Source: Clonostachys chloroleuca (lineage: Eukaryota; Ascomycota; Sordariomycetes; Hypocreales; Bionectriaceae). Taken from it: 64,000 bases of DNA. Shown here piece by piece: positions 12,135-22,666 of this stretch. The stretch covers positions 33,790,001 through 33,854,000 of the forward strand of contig JBANAY010000003.1 of assembly GCA_037952775.1 (NCBI GenBank), in the 5' to 3' direction. The notes under the pieces were generated by a model. It ran no database searches, was not told the origin of the DNA, and saw nothing but the letters and a program-made list of their open reading frames with translations. A program made the translations under genes and the position numbers. Position 1 is the stretch's first letter; the number at the start of each line of letters is the position of its first letter.

Positions 12135-12873
12135 TCACTGCCGGACTACCTGTACATTGTTCTTTTTCTGTAGCATTGATTGTTAGTCCAATATTGCCCT
12201 CCCTCATATTCCACTTTCGGAGGGTGTGCACGAACCTTCCACTTATCCAGCTCATCTTGTTTTGTCTTGTACTGCTTGACCATGTCATCAAGGACCTGCC
12301 TCAAGCCTTCTTGGTTGGTCTTGACCGCTGGTATAACATCCTTGACTGTCCTCTCAACAAGGACGCCGTTGATCAAACGGAAGCATTTTCGGTCCCCCGG
12401 GAGGGGTTCAAGAGTTTCAAGAACAAGCCTAGAAAAGAAGAGGGTTCAGAACGATGTGAGAGGTGAAATCCTTGTAGAAGAGTGAAATCCTTGTAAAGAT
12501 TGCGGCTGAGAAAGAAAAGACGGTGAAAGACATGAAGATTCTGAATATACATATAGATAATATATAATATATTTATGGATAAAAGTGGCATTCTGATAGG
12601 ATGAAGGAGAGAGCGAATCTGGGAAAGCTTGCAGGTGGTTAGGGAGGGGGCAGGAGAGACAAACTTGTGTTCTTCAGCCTCCTGCTCGATATCGCCTATT
12701 CTTTGAGCGATCTGCTGGAGAGTGTTCTTGTAGTTGGTGTAGGTACTTTGAAGATCGGCTGTTTACATGAGTACTTCGTCCATATTCATTACGAAGAGTG
12801 AGGCATGGCGGGGTGACAAACTTTGAGGGCCCTTCTGAGCAGGCTGGGCCTGCTGGGTGGCTGTGGAAGACAT
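12135..12873 (-). CDS. GIM4: Prefoldin subunit 2 (GIM4)
   Basis: This beta-type subunit of the hexameric prefoldin chaperone delivers nascent actin and tubulin to the CCT chaperonin. Four exons, 12822-12873, 12665-12758, 12236-12428 and 12135-12167, give 123 residues, normal for the family. Two coiled-coil helices flank the beta-hairpin: the N-terminal helix runs through YTNYKNTLQQIAQRIGDIEQ, the central hairpin contains CFRLINGVLVERTVKDVIP, and the C-terminal helix runs through VLDDMVKQYKTKQDELDKWK. The last exon is only 11 codons (ending VQVVRQ). All phases match. It is divergent from CMC2, with which it shares a 323-bp promoter region. Confidence 0.93.
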
Positions 12874-13196
12874 TATGCACAGCTAGGCTTCGCTAGCGGA
12901 GAGAAGAAAAAAGAGAAGAAATATGCCTATGGGTATGGGACCTCGACGATACGGATGAGGCGCGTGCTCCTTTGCCGTCCGCCGATGCGAGAAGCCGTGG
13001 GTATGTGAGTACGGGATTTAGGTGTGGCATATGGAGGGGCAGTCTTTCAGCGGGCTGATAAGCCACAGGACCCAGAAGCCGACCTGAATGTCTAATCAGC
13101 GTAGATCCACTGGCTAAACAATTTCGCCCCAGTCTATAATGCAACAGCTGATTGTCCATCTTGCACCCGCCAATTGATCAGTCCAAACCGCCCAAA
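12874..13196. promoter_or_regulatory. Shared divergent promoter region, prefoldin 2 / CMC2
   Basis: This 323-bp segment separates two head-to-head genes, so it must carry both promoters. I see no convincing TATA box. An ATTGG/CCAAT-type sequence occurs near 13170. Confidence 0.6.
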
Positions 13197-13525
13197 ATGC
13201 ATCCTCATCTGCACACAAAGAACGCCATGGGTACGGCCCTATCCCTCCGTCTCGCTGCATTCTAGCGCAGTGCCCTTCCCACCTGTGCGATTCATCTGCT
13301 AACGTCACCTTGAAAACGACAGCGTGCGACGAGGTCATCACCGCCCTGGAGGAGTGCCACGCCCAGGGGTTCCTGCACAAGGCCGTCGGAAGCTGCAACT
13401 CGGCCAAGGAGGCTGTCGACGCCTGCCTGCGCGAGCAGCGCTCCAAGGTGCAAGCGGACAACAGGGCGATTGCGCGGGCCAAGCGAGACAAGCTGAAAGC
13501 GGCGCAGAAGGAGCTGGGGTTATAA
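13197..13525 (+). CDS. CMC2: COX assembly mitochondrial protein Cmc2
   Basis: Cmc2 is a small twin-CX9C protein of the mitochondrial intermembrane space, imported through Mia40 and needed for cytochrome c oxidase assembly. Exon 1 (13197-13230) encodes [11 protein letters not shown]; an intron with donor GTACGG leads to exon 2 (13323-13525), 78 residues in total. Both CX9C motifs are intact: [11 protein letters not shown] and [11 protein letters not shown]. The MHPHLxTKN start is characteristic of Cmc2, and a basic helical tail follows, as in the family. A leaderless start fits Mia40 import. Confidence 0.92.
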
Positions 13526-13810
13526 ACCGAAAGGATGGGAACGACGGCTCGGTACTCGTGGGGCAGAGGTACTCGAGAACGAACACTGGCATGAAAATGT
13601 ACTCAAACTGTATTACTATTACGCATTTGCGGGAGGAGAAACGGACAGCCCCGACTCCTCGATTGGGACCAAGCTCGAATGGAAACCCAATTGTACACGG
13701 CTACGAATCGAGAAAAGGGCTAGGACAGGATAGCTTTCTGGGCCTGGTATTATAATTGGATGTATTAATTCAAACTCCACACAAGTTCTACCGATCATGG
13801 AGGAGTCCGA

Positions 13811-14279
13811 TCACTGCCGGGCCCGGACCACTGCGCCTCCAAAGGTGAAGAGACCAAACGCGGAGAGCACGCTGAGCAGGATGGGCACAGGCTTCCTCAG
13901 CTTGATGGCCCGAGGGAACGATGCGCAGCCCAGAATCATAGAGGCGAGGAGGCTGATCTCAACTCCGTACGGTAGGCGGTTTTGGATCCGGTAACCACCG
14001 AGCGCATCTGTCCCCCGTGCGTCAGTATGAGTGAAACGCCCCGCCAGAGAGCGGTCAAAAGAGAGACGGGCATCTACTTACACAGAAATCCGACCGAGCA
14101 GCCGGCAATGATGGACGGAAGCGATCGGGTCTTACATAACCCATAGTGCCTCCGCCGGCCGTCAGAACGGCCAGGACGAAGGACGAGAACTGCAGGTACT
14201 GTTCGGAAGCCTGGATGTAATTGTCAGTCTGTGTTACCGGAACCTATGCCAATTTCTATCCTGGGGATGTTGTTACCAT
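13811..14279 (-). CDS. TMEM14-family small membrane protein (with apparent frame break)
   Basis: TMEM14/Tmemb_14 proteins are about 100-residue proteins with three or four membrane helices; animal TMEM14C is an inner mitochondrial membrane protein linked to porphyrin transport, while the fungal role is unclear. I place exon 1 at 14277-14279 (just ATG, followed by GTAACA), exon 2 at 14082-14210 and exon 3 at 13811-14007. Exon 2 begins ASEQYLQFSSFVLAVLTAGG and later reads SLPSIIAGCSVGF; exon 3 continues ALGGYRIQNRLPYGVEISLL. The order of helices and the GGY-RIQN motif fit. The two halves of exon 2 are in different frames: one base seems missing near 14127-14135. A restored codon there would match the family's usual GYAKTGS-like loop. 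The protein would be about 109 residues. Confidence 0.75.
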
Positions 14280-14873
14280 TTTGATTCCGGCGCTATCCTA
14301 TGATTGAGGTTGGGCGACGAGAGTGTGAGGGGTTCGGACTAAGCTCGATATTACACACTCGAGTCGCAGCGCCCTCAAGTGCTCAATATAGTCGAGCAAT
14401 CGACGACATACGCATTTAGAGTGGATCGTAGCTCTTATCTTATCAGACGCCAGATCTCTCTTTGTACCTTTAAGTACCTCTGTCTGTAAAGGCTCCGTAG
14501 GCCGATGACGCTCTGGACAGACCATTTATCTAAGTTTTGCCATATAAAACATGTAAATGTCAATAAATAAATTCATTGAAACGACTAGTTCCATTTAAAA
14601 CTTTACAGCTACTTGAACAGCTTATACTTTCTCGCTAATCTGGCTTGTGTCTCGAGGGTGCTGATGTTGAAATCCCCACTGGCCGAGCACAGGGGGTACA
14701 TGGCGAGTACCTCTCACATAACCACGGGGAGCTGCATACGAGTACCTGGCCTGCCATATTCCTTGAAGCTTCGTGTCCCAAACCACGCCGAACACTCTCT
14801 CTGTCCAACCGCGAAGCATCACCTCACCGAACGGCGCCAATCCCACTACCTCAACGTCGAACCTCCCGATACG
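14280..14873. promoter_or_regulatory. Divergent promoter region, TMEM14-family gene / OST2
   Basis: These 594 bp lie between two head-to-head genes. An AT-rich core occurs at about 14525-14600, followed by C-rich leader sequence before the OST2 ATG. No other feature is seen. Confidence 0.5.
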
Positions 14874-15546
14874 ATGGCTCCCAAGAAGAACGCAAGAGAA
14901 TCCGCCAACGCGGCGCCCGTTGTTGCTGCGCCTGCGCTTGCACCAGTCGAGCCCGCTCCCGTCGTGAAGCCAGCCCCAACCAAGCCCAAGGCGAGCGAGG
15001 CCAGCACTCCCTGGGACAAAGTCCTCATCAACCTCTACAACCACTACATCGACGAAACCCCCAGCGCACGAAGCTTCTCGACGTATTCCTCGTCTTCCTC
15101 GCCGCCGTCGGTGCTCTCCAATTTCTCTACTGTGTCCTAGCAGGCAATTACGTACGTCGCATGCTTTCCCATGGAAGCTGGAGTCCCCTCTGGATCATCA
15201 CACCACGAATGCTGATAAATACGTGTCAATAGCCTTTCAATGCTTTCCTCTCAGGTTTCGGTGCTACCGTCGGCCAGTTCGTTCTTACTAGTATGCTCCC
15301 CCTACTTGGTTGAGAAGGTAAAGCAGTGCTCACCCATATAACAGTCTCATTGCGCATCCAAACCACCGAGGCGAACAAATCAGAATTCCCCCAGGTCTCA
15401 CCCGAAAGGTATGCTCACTCGCATCGAATCTCTCCCAAAATCCACGTTGCTCACTATTGGCCTCCTTCTCCCCGTCTAGGTCCTTCGCCGATTTCATCGT
15501 CTGCAGCTTGATTCTACATTTCTTCTGCATCAACTTCATCAACTAA
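14874..15546 (+). CDS. OST2: Oligosaccharyltransferase subunit Ost2/DAD1 (with apparent frame break)
   Basis: Ost2 (DAD1, defender against apoptotic death) is an essential small membrane subunit of the ER oligosaccharyltransferase that transfers glycans to nascent proteins. Exons are 14874-15151, 15233-15290, 15345-15408 and 15480-15546, about 155 residues. An Ala/Pro/Lys-rich N-terminal extension precedes TPWDKVLINLYNHYIDETP, then LLDVFLVFLAAVGALQFLYC, the PFNAFLSGFGATVGQFVL segment, and a terminal helix ending HFFCINFIN. These are the hallmark DAD1 blocks. Between DETP and KLLDVF the frame shifts by one base at a C5 run (15058-15062); a sixth C would read DETPQRTKLLD, the expected family sequence. 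I treat it as a working gene with a probable consensus error. Confidence 0.9.
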
Positions 15547-15803
15547 GCTATGCCGAAGTCCCAGAGAAGGGGTTTCAGCACACACGCATTTTACAATTAC
15601 CACGAAGGAACCAGGGTCGAGCTTTTAAAAAAGTGAACATTGTACAATATAGTAACGCTTCCATTTACACCGTTTAGAAGAGGACACGCTGGTCACCATG
15701 AGATGCAAGCAAGACCGGCCAACTGAGAAAGCCCAATTTAAACTTTTTTTTTCCTTTGCAGATCATCGGGGGATTTGGTTAATTTCTTATGCTGTGTGAT
15801 GTC

Positions 15804-16930
15804 TCATTCGCTCTCGTCCTCACTCTTCGCCGCGGCAGCTTTGGGAGGTCCGCCCGCTTTTGGTGGCGGTGGGATGGCGCCCGTCGCCGCCTTGGGCGTC
15901 CCGTCCAGCTCCCGGCTCTTCTGCTCCTCCTCCTTGAAGTAGTCGTCCATCAGCGGGTTCGCATTGTGCCCGTGCCTCTCCTTCTTCTTCCCTCCACGCG
16001 GCGGCGCGCTGACGGGCGTGGACCCGACCATCTGCGCCGGGATCAGGTAGTCACCACCACCTGGGGGGGCCGCCTCGACTGGCGAGAACAGGGCAGGTCC
16101 GGCCTTCTCGTTGGGCTCTCCGTCGAACATGGTCTCCCCGGGGGCGCTCACGGGTTCGCTGAGGGGGCGGGCAGGCGGTGCAGGGCGCCGTATCCCAGGA
16201 CGCATCCCAGGGCGCCCTCGCCGCCCCAGTCCCGGCTCGGCTGGATCGTGACCTCTCTTGTTACGTTGTATTCGTTGTTGTAGACGTATAGCCGTAGCGG
16301 GCGGCTGATGAAGTCCTCCACGAGCTCCCCGAGCGCACCCTCCCCGTGCAGGGCGCCCTCGGGGCTGCCCAGGATGTAGTCGCTATACGGGAGCAGCGCG
16401 GCCTGGTCAGCGGGGGAGTTGGCCGCCACGTCGAGGACGTGCCAGATGTTGGCGGCGATGGCGATCGGGGTGTACTGTAGGGACAGCCCGAGGGAGCCTG
16501 TGTCGAGGGGGACAGGCGCATGTAGCTCCTTGGTTCGTTGGCCCTTTTGTCACGAATAGCATGTTAGCCGGACCATGGCATGACTAGCCGCGCCCCAAAC
16601 CGCTGTCGCCTACCTTTGCGTTCCAAAGACCCAAGGTCACGGTTCCACCGGCGCAGTTTCGGACCTCCTGGGCAAACAAGGTCGGGTCTGGGTTCTCCTG
16701 CGGGATGTGGTCAGCTCTGAAGCTAGCTCTGGCGGGTTTTGGAGGTGGCGGGGCCTCACGATCGGTCGCCCATTGATGCCGACGATGAAGTCGAACCAGG
16801 GCTCTATAGGCAGCTCGAGGTTTATGTTGCGCAGGACTTGGAAGCCATAGGATCCTCCTTCTTGCTGGCGTCGTTGCTGTGGGGTGTCGCCGTCTAGACG
16901 GGACATGAATCGGTTCAGGGCGTTGAACAT
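15804..16930 (-). CDS. GRH1: GRASP-type Golgi reassembly/stacking protein Grh1 (with apparent frame break)
   Basis: Grh1 is the fungal GRASP55/65 relative, acting at ER exit sites and the early Golgi and in unconventional secretion. Exons are 16760-16930, 16614-16697 and 15804-16543, about 331 residues. The first PDZ-like domain runs from about residue 27 (GGSYGFQVLRNINLELPIEP, then FDFIVGINGRPI), and the second contains DVAANSPADQAALLPYSDYI and LRLYVYNNEYNVTREV, ending at GALGCVLGYGALHRLP. A Pro/Gly-rich tail with KKKERHGHNANPLMDDYF follows, typical of fungal GRASPs. The N-terminus is MFNALNRFMSRLD, so the G2 myristoylation site of animal GRASPs is absent. The frame breaks at a G5 run (16163-16167, plus strand); one more base joins HRLPAP to LSEPVSAPGET. 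Convergent with OST2. Confidence 0.9.
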
Positions 16931-17562
16931 GGCTGTGGCTGCAGGCTCTTGGGAGCCACGGTGTTGGATTTAAATGCTCCAACTAGAAAATGTCTCGCCA
17001 CTCGTAAGGTCTAGATTCGAGGTAGTCGAAGATTCTTGGCCATAAAGCGGGTGCGGTTCGTGGTTTGGCGAGGGAGTTGAAGCTTGAAGGTATGAAAGCT
17101 GTCCTTGGCCGATTGCGTAGCTGAAAGGTACTTTGGCTTCGTACCTCGAGCTGACTTAGTCCATCCCTTCGCATCAGCAACAGTGTAAGTCTCCAATAGC
17201 CATTCGCGCCAGAAAAAGATGATACATTATTTATAAAAATGGACTGAATTAAATGTTTCAGAATTTGGTAAATATGATTATGGAAATAGAATTTTTACGT
17301 CGTATCTTGATTTCGCTCTCATATGGGTGATATAAAGCGTGAGGCACCAAACCACCGGGTTCAACCCCAAACATGACAAGCTATCAACTTCGTAATAGCT
17401 GGTCGACAATGTTTATCGCCATTATATACAAAAATGAATTTGAAATCCTGCGCATCGTTTTCTCGATATGAAGGTCTATAGGTATCCAATCTATATCTTT
17501 TTGTTCTATGTGCTCAATATTCCAGTACGATGTTGGAAAGCATTCGATAGTCTTTGTGGATA
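16931..17562. other. Intergenic region upstream of GRH1
   Basis: It contains the GRH1 promoter side and, on the left-to-right axis, the 3' flank of the fructosamine-kinase-like gene. About 17210-17340 is AT-rich. No gene or RNA is recognised; a GGGTTCAACCC match near 17358 lacks the rest of a tRNA. Confidence 0.5.
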
Positions 17563-18848
17563 TCAGTCAGAAAACCTTTTTACCAGGCTCCTCAGTGATT
17601 CAAGAAGCCTTTGAAACGATAGTTAGCCACCATATTCCTTCCTTGCTCGCTGTGGGAGATTCACATACATCTGACGATAATGATCATCTTTACTGTAGAG
17701 GATAGAGTCAAGTATATTAACCCGAGTGGCGTACAATTCGCCACGATTATCAAAGTCTTCTTCTGGCCGGGACGGAGGAAAATGTTTGCAGTATTCCAGG
17801 CGGTACGGTGTACCAATATTGTTCCAGGGCTGCCTCCAAACAGCAAGTTCATCTTTGAGACGTCAGTCCGTATTCTCAGAAACGGAAAAGGAAGCAAAAA
17901 CAAACATAAGAATAAATAAAAAAATAAAAAATAAAAATAAAAAAGGCGGGGGAAACACACATTCATTATGGGCATAAAACGATGCGGCGTCGTAAATTAT
18001 AGGCTCGCTACTGGATGCATCCACGGCCGCATTCCCATGCCAGAGATCGCCATGGATGAGCGCTGGCCAGATAGACCTCCCCCTGTTTCCAAAGGTCGCA
18101 ATAGTCGTGGAATGACCTTATCAAAGAACGGCCCCGACAAGTCTAAAATCTCTTGATTTGGCCCTTGGACCTTTTGCTCCATTTCAAGAAGGACACGGGT
18201 GGTCCTAGTGAAGTACTCCTCCCAAGTGTCAGACCAGCCATGTTCAATCGGGGTGTTTCCATGGAATGTTGTCATATCATTCCCAAATTTTCCATTCTCA
18301 GAGGTGGCATTACGATGCAAGTAGGCCATTCTCGCGGGAAAACTATCGAGGCCGGGTAGCTCATCCTTCATCTCGCGAAACTCGCAGAGGAAAAAGTGCA
18401 CATCTGGGGTTGAGCCGTAGGTGCCCCATGCAATGGGGCGAGGGACAAGATCCGGGCTGACAGAATAGATCCTGCTCATCGAGTTGAATTCTCCAGACAC
18501 CATCAGACGGCCTCGCTCACCGAACGTTGTCTATGTGTGCTATGAGCCAAGAGTAGTTTTGAATGAGTTATGGGACGTACCTTGAGGAAGTACCGCCCCG
18601 GTTGGCCATCCGTCTCAACGTTTAAACATGCAGTACGGGTCCATAAACTCGTGCTATGTGGTTTGGCCGACAGGATCTTGGTCTTAATAGGGAGCTCTAA
18701 TCCAAGCCCATGGCGTATTAGTGATTAGACTCTTTGCCGGCAGAGGGCTTGAGGAATTCCAACTGTGTAGGACTTTTTTGTCGATGTTTTGAATAGATTC
18801 AATTGGCACATCGATATCGGCCTCGTATTCTTTTGGTTCGGTAGCCAT
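17563..18848 (-). CDS. Fructosamine/ketosamine-3-kinase family protein (with apparent frame break)
   Basis: The fructosamine-kinase family phosphorylates sugar adducts on lysines for deglycation and belongs to the aminoglycoside phosphotransferase-like kinases. Five exons are proposed: 18774-18848, 18581-18682, 17961-18530, 17669-17852 and 17563-17608, about 325 residues. Visible motifs are the N-lobe segment [18 protein letters not shown], then [29 protein letters not shown], the catalytic loop [12 protein letters not shown] (Brenner-type HGDxxxxN) and the metal-binding [16 protein letters not shown]. The C-terminal lobe reads [20 protein letters not shown]. One base is missing at a C5 run (18079-18083, plus strand), between PLETGG and WPALIHGDL. 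The first intron uses an unusual GTCCTA donor, chosen because it preserves phase and family length; this 5' end is the least certain part. Many fungal copies are of unknown substrate. Confidence 0.85.
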
Positions 18849-19133
18849 CGGTATCAATTTTCAAATGTATGGTAAAGATGGCTCTTGGAAGACGTTCCTT
18901 CATCAACGGCCATGGTTGAGAGGACCCAGCCAGGACCGGGCCTTATCTTATCACTGAGTTAGTGGCCTACCGTCAATTCTTGGCCGTCGGCCACCACCAG
19001 AAAATGTTCCCCAGGACATACACAAGAGATGAAGATGACGGAAGAATACCACTGATGATTATTTGTGAAATGTGAGGACGGAAGAACTCTGGTACATCTC
19101 ATCAAGATCGGAAAATCTCCCTTCACTATCTCG
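18849..19133. promoter_or_regulatory. Divergent promoter region, fructosamine-kinase-like gene / TGS1
   Basis: It separates two head-to-head genes. It holds a perfect palindrome TGGCCGTCGGCCA at 18981-18993, whose core CCG-T-CGG is a candidate zinc-cluster (Zn2Cys6) site by established motif logic only. Confidence 0.5.
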
Positions 19134-20013
19134 ATGAAGCCTGCCGACAGGCTCCCACTCACCGAACAATGCCACCATTACCAGGGCAGGCATGAAGTTC
19201 CTTGGGACATACAAAAGCAAGTCCAAGGATTCAGCTTCGAATTTCATATATGCTTGTCAGTCTACTAACCATGGATGCAGGTATTTCTCGCAGAGATATT
19301 CCATCTTCTCTTGGTACGACCAGGGCATTTGTATGACGGATGATGCCTGGTTTGGCGTCACGCCCGAACCTGTCGCAAAGTACGGTTGGTTGAATTCGAG
19401 CTTGAGCGAGCGAGGTGCTAACATTTCACGACCCATATCTAGCCAAGTTGCGAAGGATATGTACGATTCAGATGCCAAAAAGACGGTTCTGATTGACATG
19501 TTTGCCGGCGCTGGGGGAAACACGATTGCATTCGCCCTGTCTGGCCGATGGAGCCAAATTATCGCTGTTGAGAAGGACGCATCCACCCTGGCCTGCGCCC
19601 AGAACAACGCAGATGTGTATGGCGTCGAGCGGCCCTGCATAACGTGGGTTCACGGTGACAGTTTGGAGTTTCTGGATCTTCTGGTGAACCGGCCAGAGGA
19701 GCTTCATCCAGATCTCAGAGTTGACTTGGCAACCACCGTCGTCTTTGCTAGCCCGCCGTGGGGAGGCGTTGGATACAGCAGCGACCAAGTATTCGACCTG
19801 TATACCATGCAGCCATATGATCTCCGCCAACTCCACAACGCTTGTTATCCAATGGATCACGCGCTCTATCTTCCCAGGTCAAGCGACATTCGGCAGATAG
19901 CAAAACTTGCTCCCGAAGGAGAAAAGATAGAGGTCGTCCAGTACTGTATGGAGGGGGCGAGCAAAGCCATGGTGGCCTACATTCCAGCAAAGAATATCTC
20001 GGAGAAAAATTAG
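19134..20013 (+). CDS. TGS1: Trimethylguanosine synthase Tgs1
   Basis: Tgs1 adds two methyl groups to the m7G cap of snRNAs and snoRNAs, using S-adenosylmethionine, in the nucleus/nucleolus. Exons 19134-19216 and 19281-20013 give 271 residues. Diagnostic segments are HEVPWDIQK-YFSQRYSIFS, MTDDAWFGVTPEPVA, the SAM-binding motif I LIDMFAGAGGNTIAFAL, and the motif IV catalytic segment VVFASPPWGGVGY, whose tryptophan stacks on the guanine. The intron begins GCAAGT, not GT, and ends CTAACCATGGATGCAG; this GC-AG pair restores both frame and conserved sequence. The start ATG at 19134 gives MKPADRLPLTEQCHH; short N-termini are normal in fungi. The lost N-terminal domain of animal TGS1 is absent here as in yeast. 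Confidence 0.92.
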
Positions 20014-20395
20014 TTCTGGAGAACTACACATATATTCTGTTCAACTCTTGATCCGGCCAGCTATGTTAAATGGTCTAGCTAGGAGACACGGCGAATGAAG
20101 CGAGCAAGGAAATATATACCCAGGAACAGAAATGTCTCGATATCTGGACGAATGAAAAAAATATTATCAGACGGAGTTCGGTCAAGAACAGGCAGAATAA
20201 AGTCCAGAATGTAGCAACTTAATATGCAAAATCCTAGTGGAGACGCTCACACTCACTTATGGTTTTTGGACGTCAGTTGGGTTGGAGATTTTTCAATTGT
20301 CCCCTCACCAAGAGCCCAAAAAAATTCTGATGGGACAGCTATCAAATAAGTAGCACCTCAAAGAATAAAATCAAATGGAGAATTGAACGTAAAAT
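20014..20395. other. Intergenic region, TGS1 3' / kelch gene 5'
   Basis: It is an AT-rich 380-bp spacer between two tandem plus-strand genes, containing the TGS1 3' end and the promoter of the kelch gene. No other element is recognised. Confidence 0.5.
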
Positions 20396-22666
20396 ATGGC
20401 CAAGGACAAGAAGAAGAACTCGGACGCCAAAAAGGCCAAAAAGGTTTCACCCATTCACCTCATTCCACCATCCTCATCACTCACTCATCCCCGCTAACAC
20501 CCACGTCCAAACCAACAGGCTGAGAAGGCAGCCAAGCAGGCCTCCAAGGGCGAGAAGAAGGCCAAGACCAAGGCCGCCAAGGTTGACGGCAGCGACGCCG
20601 AGGATGTTGATCTCGACGAGATCCTCGAGGAATACGCCCGCCAGCAGGAGCAGTTCCTCAAGATCACCGAGACTGTATGTGATGCCCCGCCCAAGCCTCG
20701 TGCCGCCTCTACTCTGATGGCAGCCCCCCACGACTCCAACAACCTGCTGCTCTTTGGTGGCGAGTACTTCAACGGTTCGCTCGCCCAGTTCTACAACGAC
20801 CTGTTCATCTACAACATCAGCCGTGATGAATGGCGCTGCGTCACCTCGCCCAATGCCCCTCTGCCCCGATCAGGTCATGCTTGGACCCGGGCCAGCAACC
20901 CAAACCACGTCTATCTTTTCGGCGGCGAGTTCTCCTCTCCCAAGCAGGGCACCTTCCACCACTACTCCGACTTCTGGAGATTGGAGCCCGCGACCAGAGA
21001 GTGGACCAAGATCGAGATCAAGGGCAAAGACAAGAGCCCGCCTGCCAGGAGTGGCCACCGAATGACGTACTGGAAGCACTATATTATTCTCTTCGGTGGT
21101 TTCCAGGACACTTCCAACCAGACCAAGTACCTTTCGGATCTCTGGATCTTCGATACGATCAACTTCGTCTGGATCAGCCCTATCCTCCCTCCCGCGCAGC
21201 TAAAACCAGATGCCAGGTCTTCCTTCACCCTGCTCCCCCACGAGCAAGGCGCCGTCCTCTACGGAGGGTACTCGCGCGTCAAGGCCACCGTGAACATCAA
21301 ACAAAAAGGAGGCAAGGGCGGCCAGAGCCAGGGGCAGAAGAACATCCTCAAGCCCAAGGTCCACGACGACTGCTTCTTTCTCCGTATGGGCCTGCCGGCC
21401 ACCGATGCCGGGCCCAACGCGCTGCCGACCGTCAGGTGGGAGAAGCGAAAGAAGCCGGCCAACACGCCCACGCCGTCCCGTGCGGGCGCGACCATGACCT
21501 GGCACAAGGGCCGGGGGATCCTCTTCGGCGGCGTCCACGACGTCGAGCAGAGCGAGGAGGGCATGGACAGCGAGTTCTTCAACCAGCTGTTCGCGTGGAA
21601 CGTTGAGCGCAACAGGTTCATGCCGCTGAACCTGAGGAAGCCCCGCCAGCAGACGAAGAAGGGTACTCAGGAGCAGCAGCGCGGTGGAGGGGGCCGCCGT
21701 AACCGGCAGGGGAACGAGGAGGAGCTTCTCCGGCAGCTGGCTGCCCTCGAGACGGGTGTGTCCCTGGAAGACATTGACGGGATCGAGCTTGACAAGAAGG
21801 AGGAGGAAGAGGAGGAGACCCCGGTCAAGGAGAAGCCCGTCACCCTGGAGCCTCCGCATATGAGATTTAATGCCCAGCTCGCAGTCCAGGGCGACAATCT
21901 CTACATCTACGGGGGCACATACGAAAAGGGCGATCGGGAGTTCACATTTGATGACTTGTACGCCATCAATTTGGATAAACTGGACGGCTGCAAGGAGATA
22001 TTCCAGCGACCTGTTGAAGACTGGATTGTAAGGATCTCTCACTCAAACCTGATACTTTGCGCAAATGGGCTAATTTTGAAACACAGGAATCTGATGACGA
22101 AGATGATGAGGAAGGCGACGAGGACGATGAGGACGACGAGGAAGAGGAGGAGGTTGAAGAGTACGAGGCGGCCGAGAAGCTTCATACGCCCAGCAAGCGC
22201 AAGAAGAAGCAGCAGGACGAGGTGTCGGACACCACCTCGGAGACTTCGTCTACTCCACCGACTTCTGTGGATGACGACGAGACTGAAGCTGCTGACGAGA
22301 CTGTGGACGATGGCCTCCCCCACCCCAGAGTAAGTTGCAAAATATTCGACATCTTCCATGAAAACAATCACTAATATTGCCGTTACCAACCAGCCGTTCG
22401 AGTCTCGACGAGAATTCTTTGTCCGCACCTCCAACGAGTGGCAGGAAATCCTCATGACAAGCCTCCGCTGGAAGAACATCCAGCCCGAGAATCTGACCAT
22501 CAAGGAGATCAAGGCGCGGGCGTTCGAGCTGAGTGAGGAGAAGTGGTGGGATTCCCGCGAGGAGATTACTGCCCTGGAAGAGGAGCAGGAGGCAGCCGGC
22601 ATTCAGGAGGTTGTCAGCCTGGCGGAGAGAGGAGATGCAGCCGCTGGTGGAGGGAGGAGAAGATAA
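20396..22666 (+). CDS. KEL3: Kelch-repeat protein, Kel3/KLHDC4 type with DUF4110 tail
   Basis: This family has kelch repeats forming a beta-propeller and a conserved C-terminal DUF4110; yeast Kel3 is cytoplasmic and of unknown function. Exons 20396-20443, 20519-22027, 22087-22329 and 22394-22666 encode 690 residues. The N-terminus is Lys/Ala-rich (MAKDKKKNSDAKKAKK). Kelch units are visible as NNLLLFGGEYF, NHVYLFGGEFS, HYIILFGGFQD, GAVLYGGYSR, GILFGGVHD and DNLYIYGGTY, roughly residues 105-475. Acidic low-complexity stretches follow in exon 3 (ESDDEDDEEGDEDDEDDEEE). The last exon starts PFESRREFFVRTSNEWQEIL and contains KARAFELSEEKWWDSREEI, the DUF4110. All splice phases agree. Confidence 0.92.

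Noticed and set aside
17340..17375. GGGTTCAACCC string like a tRNA T-arm
   Set aside because: No A box, anticodon stem or acceptor stem at the right spacing.
21200..22042. 280-codon open frame on the minus strand
   Set aside because: It is antisense to the kelch gene coding exons, whose repeats and splice sites are clear; GC-rich codons create antisense frames.
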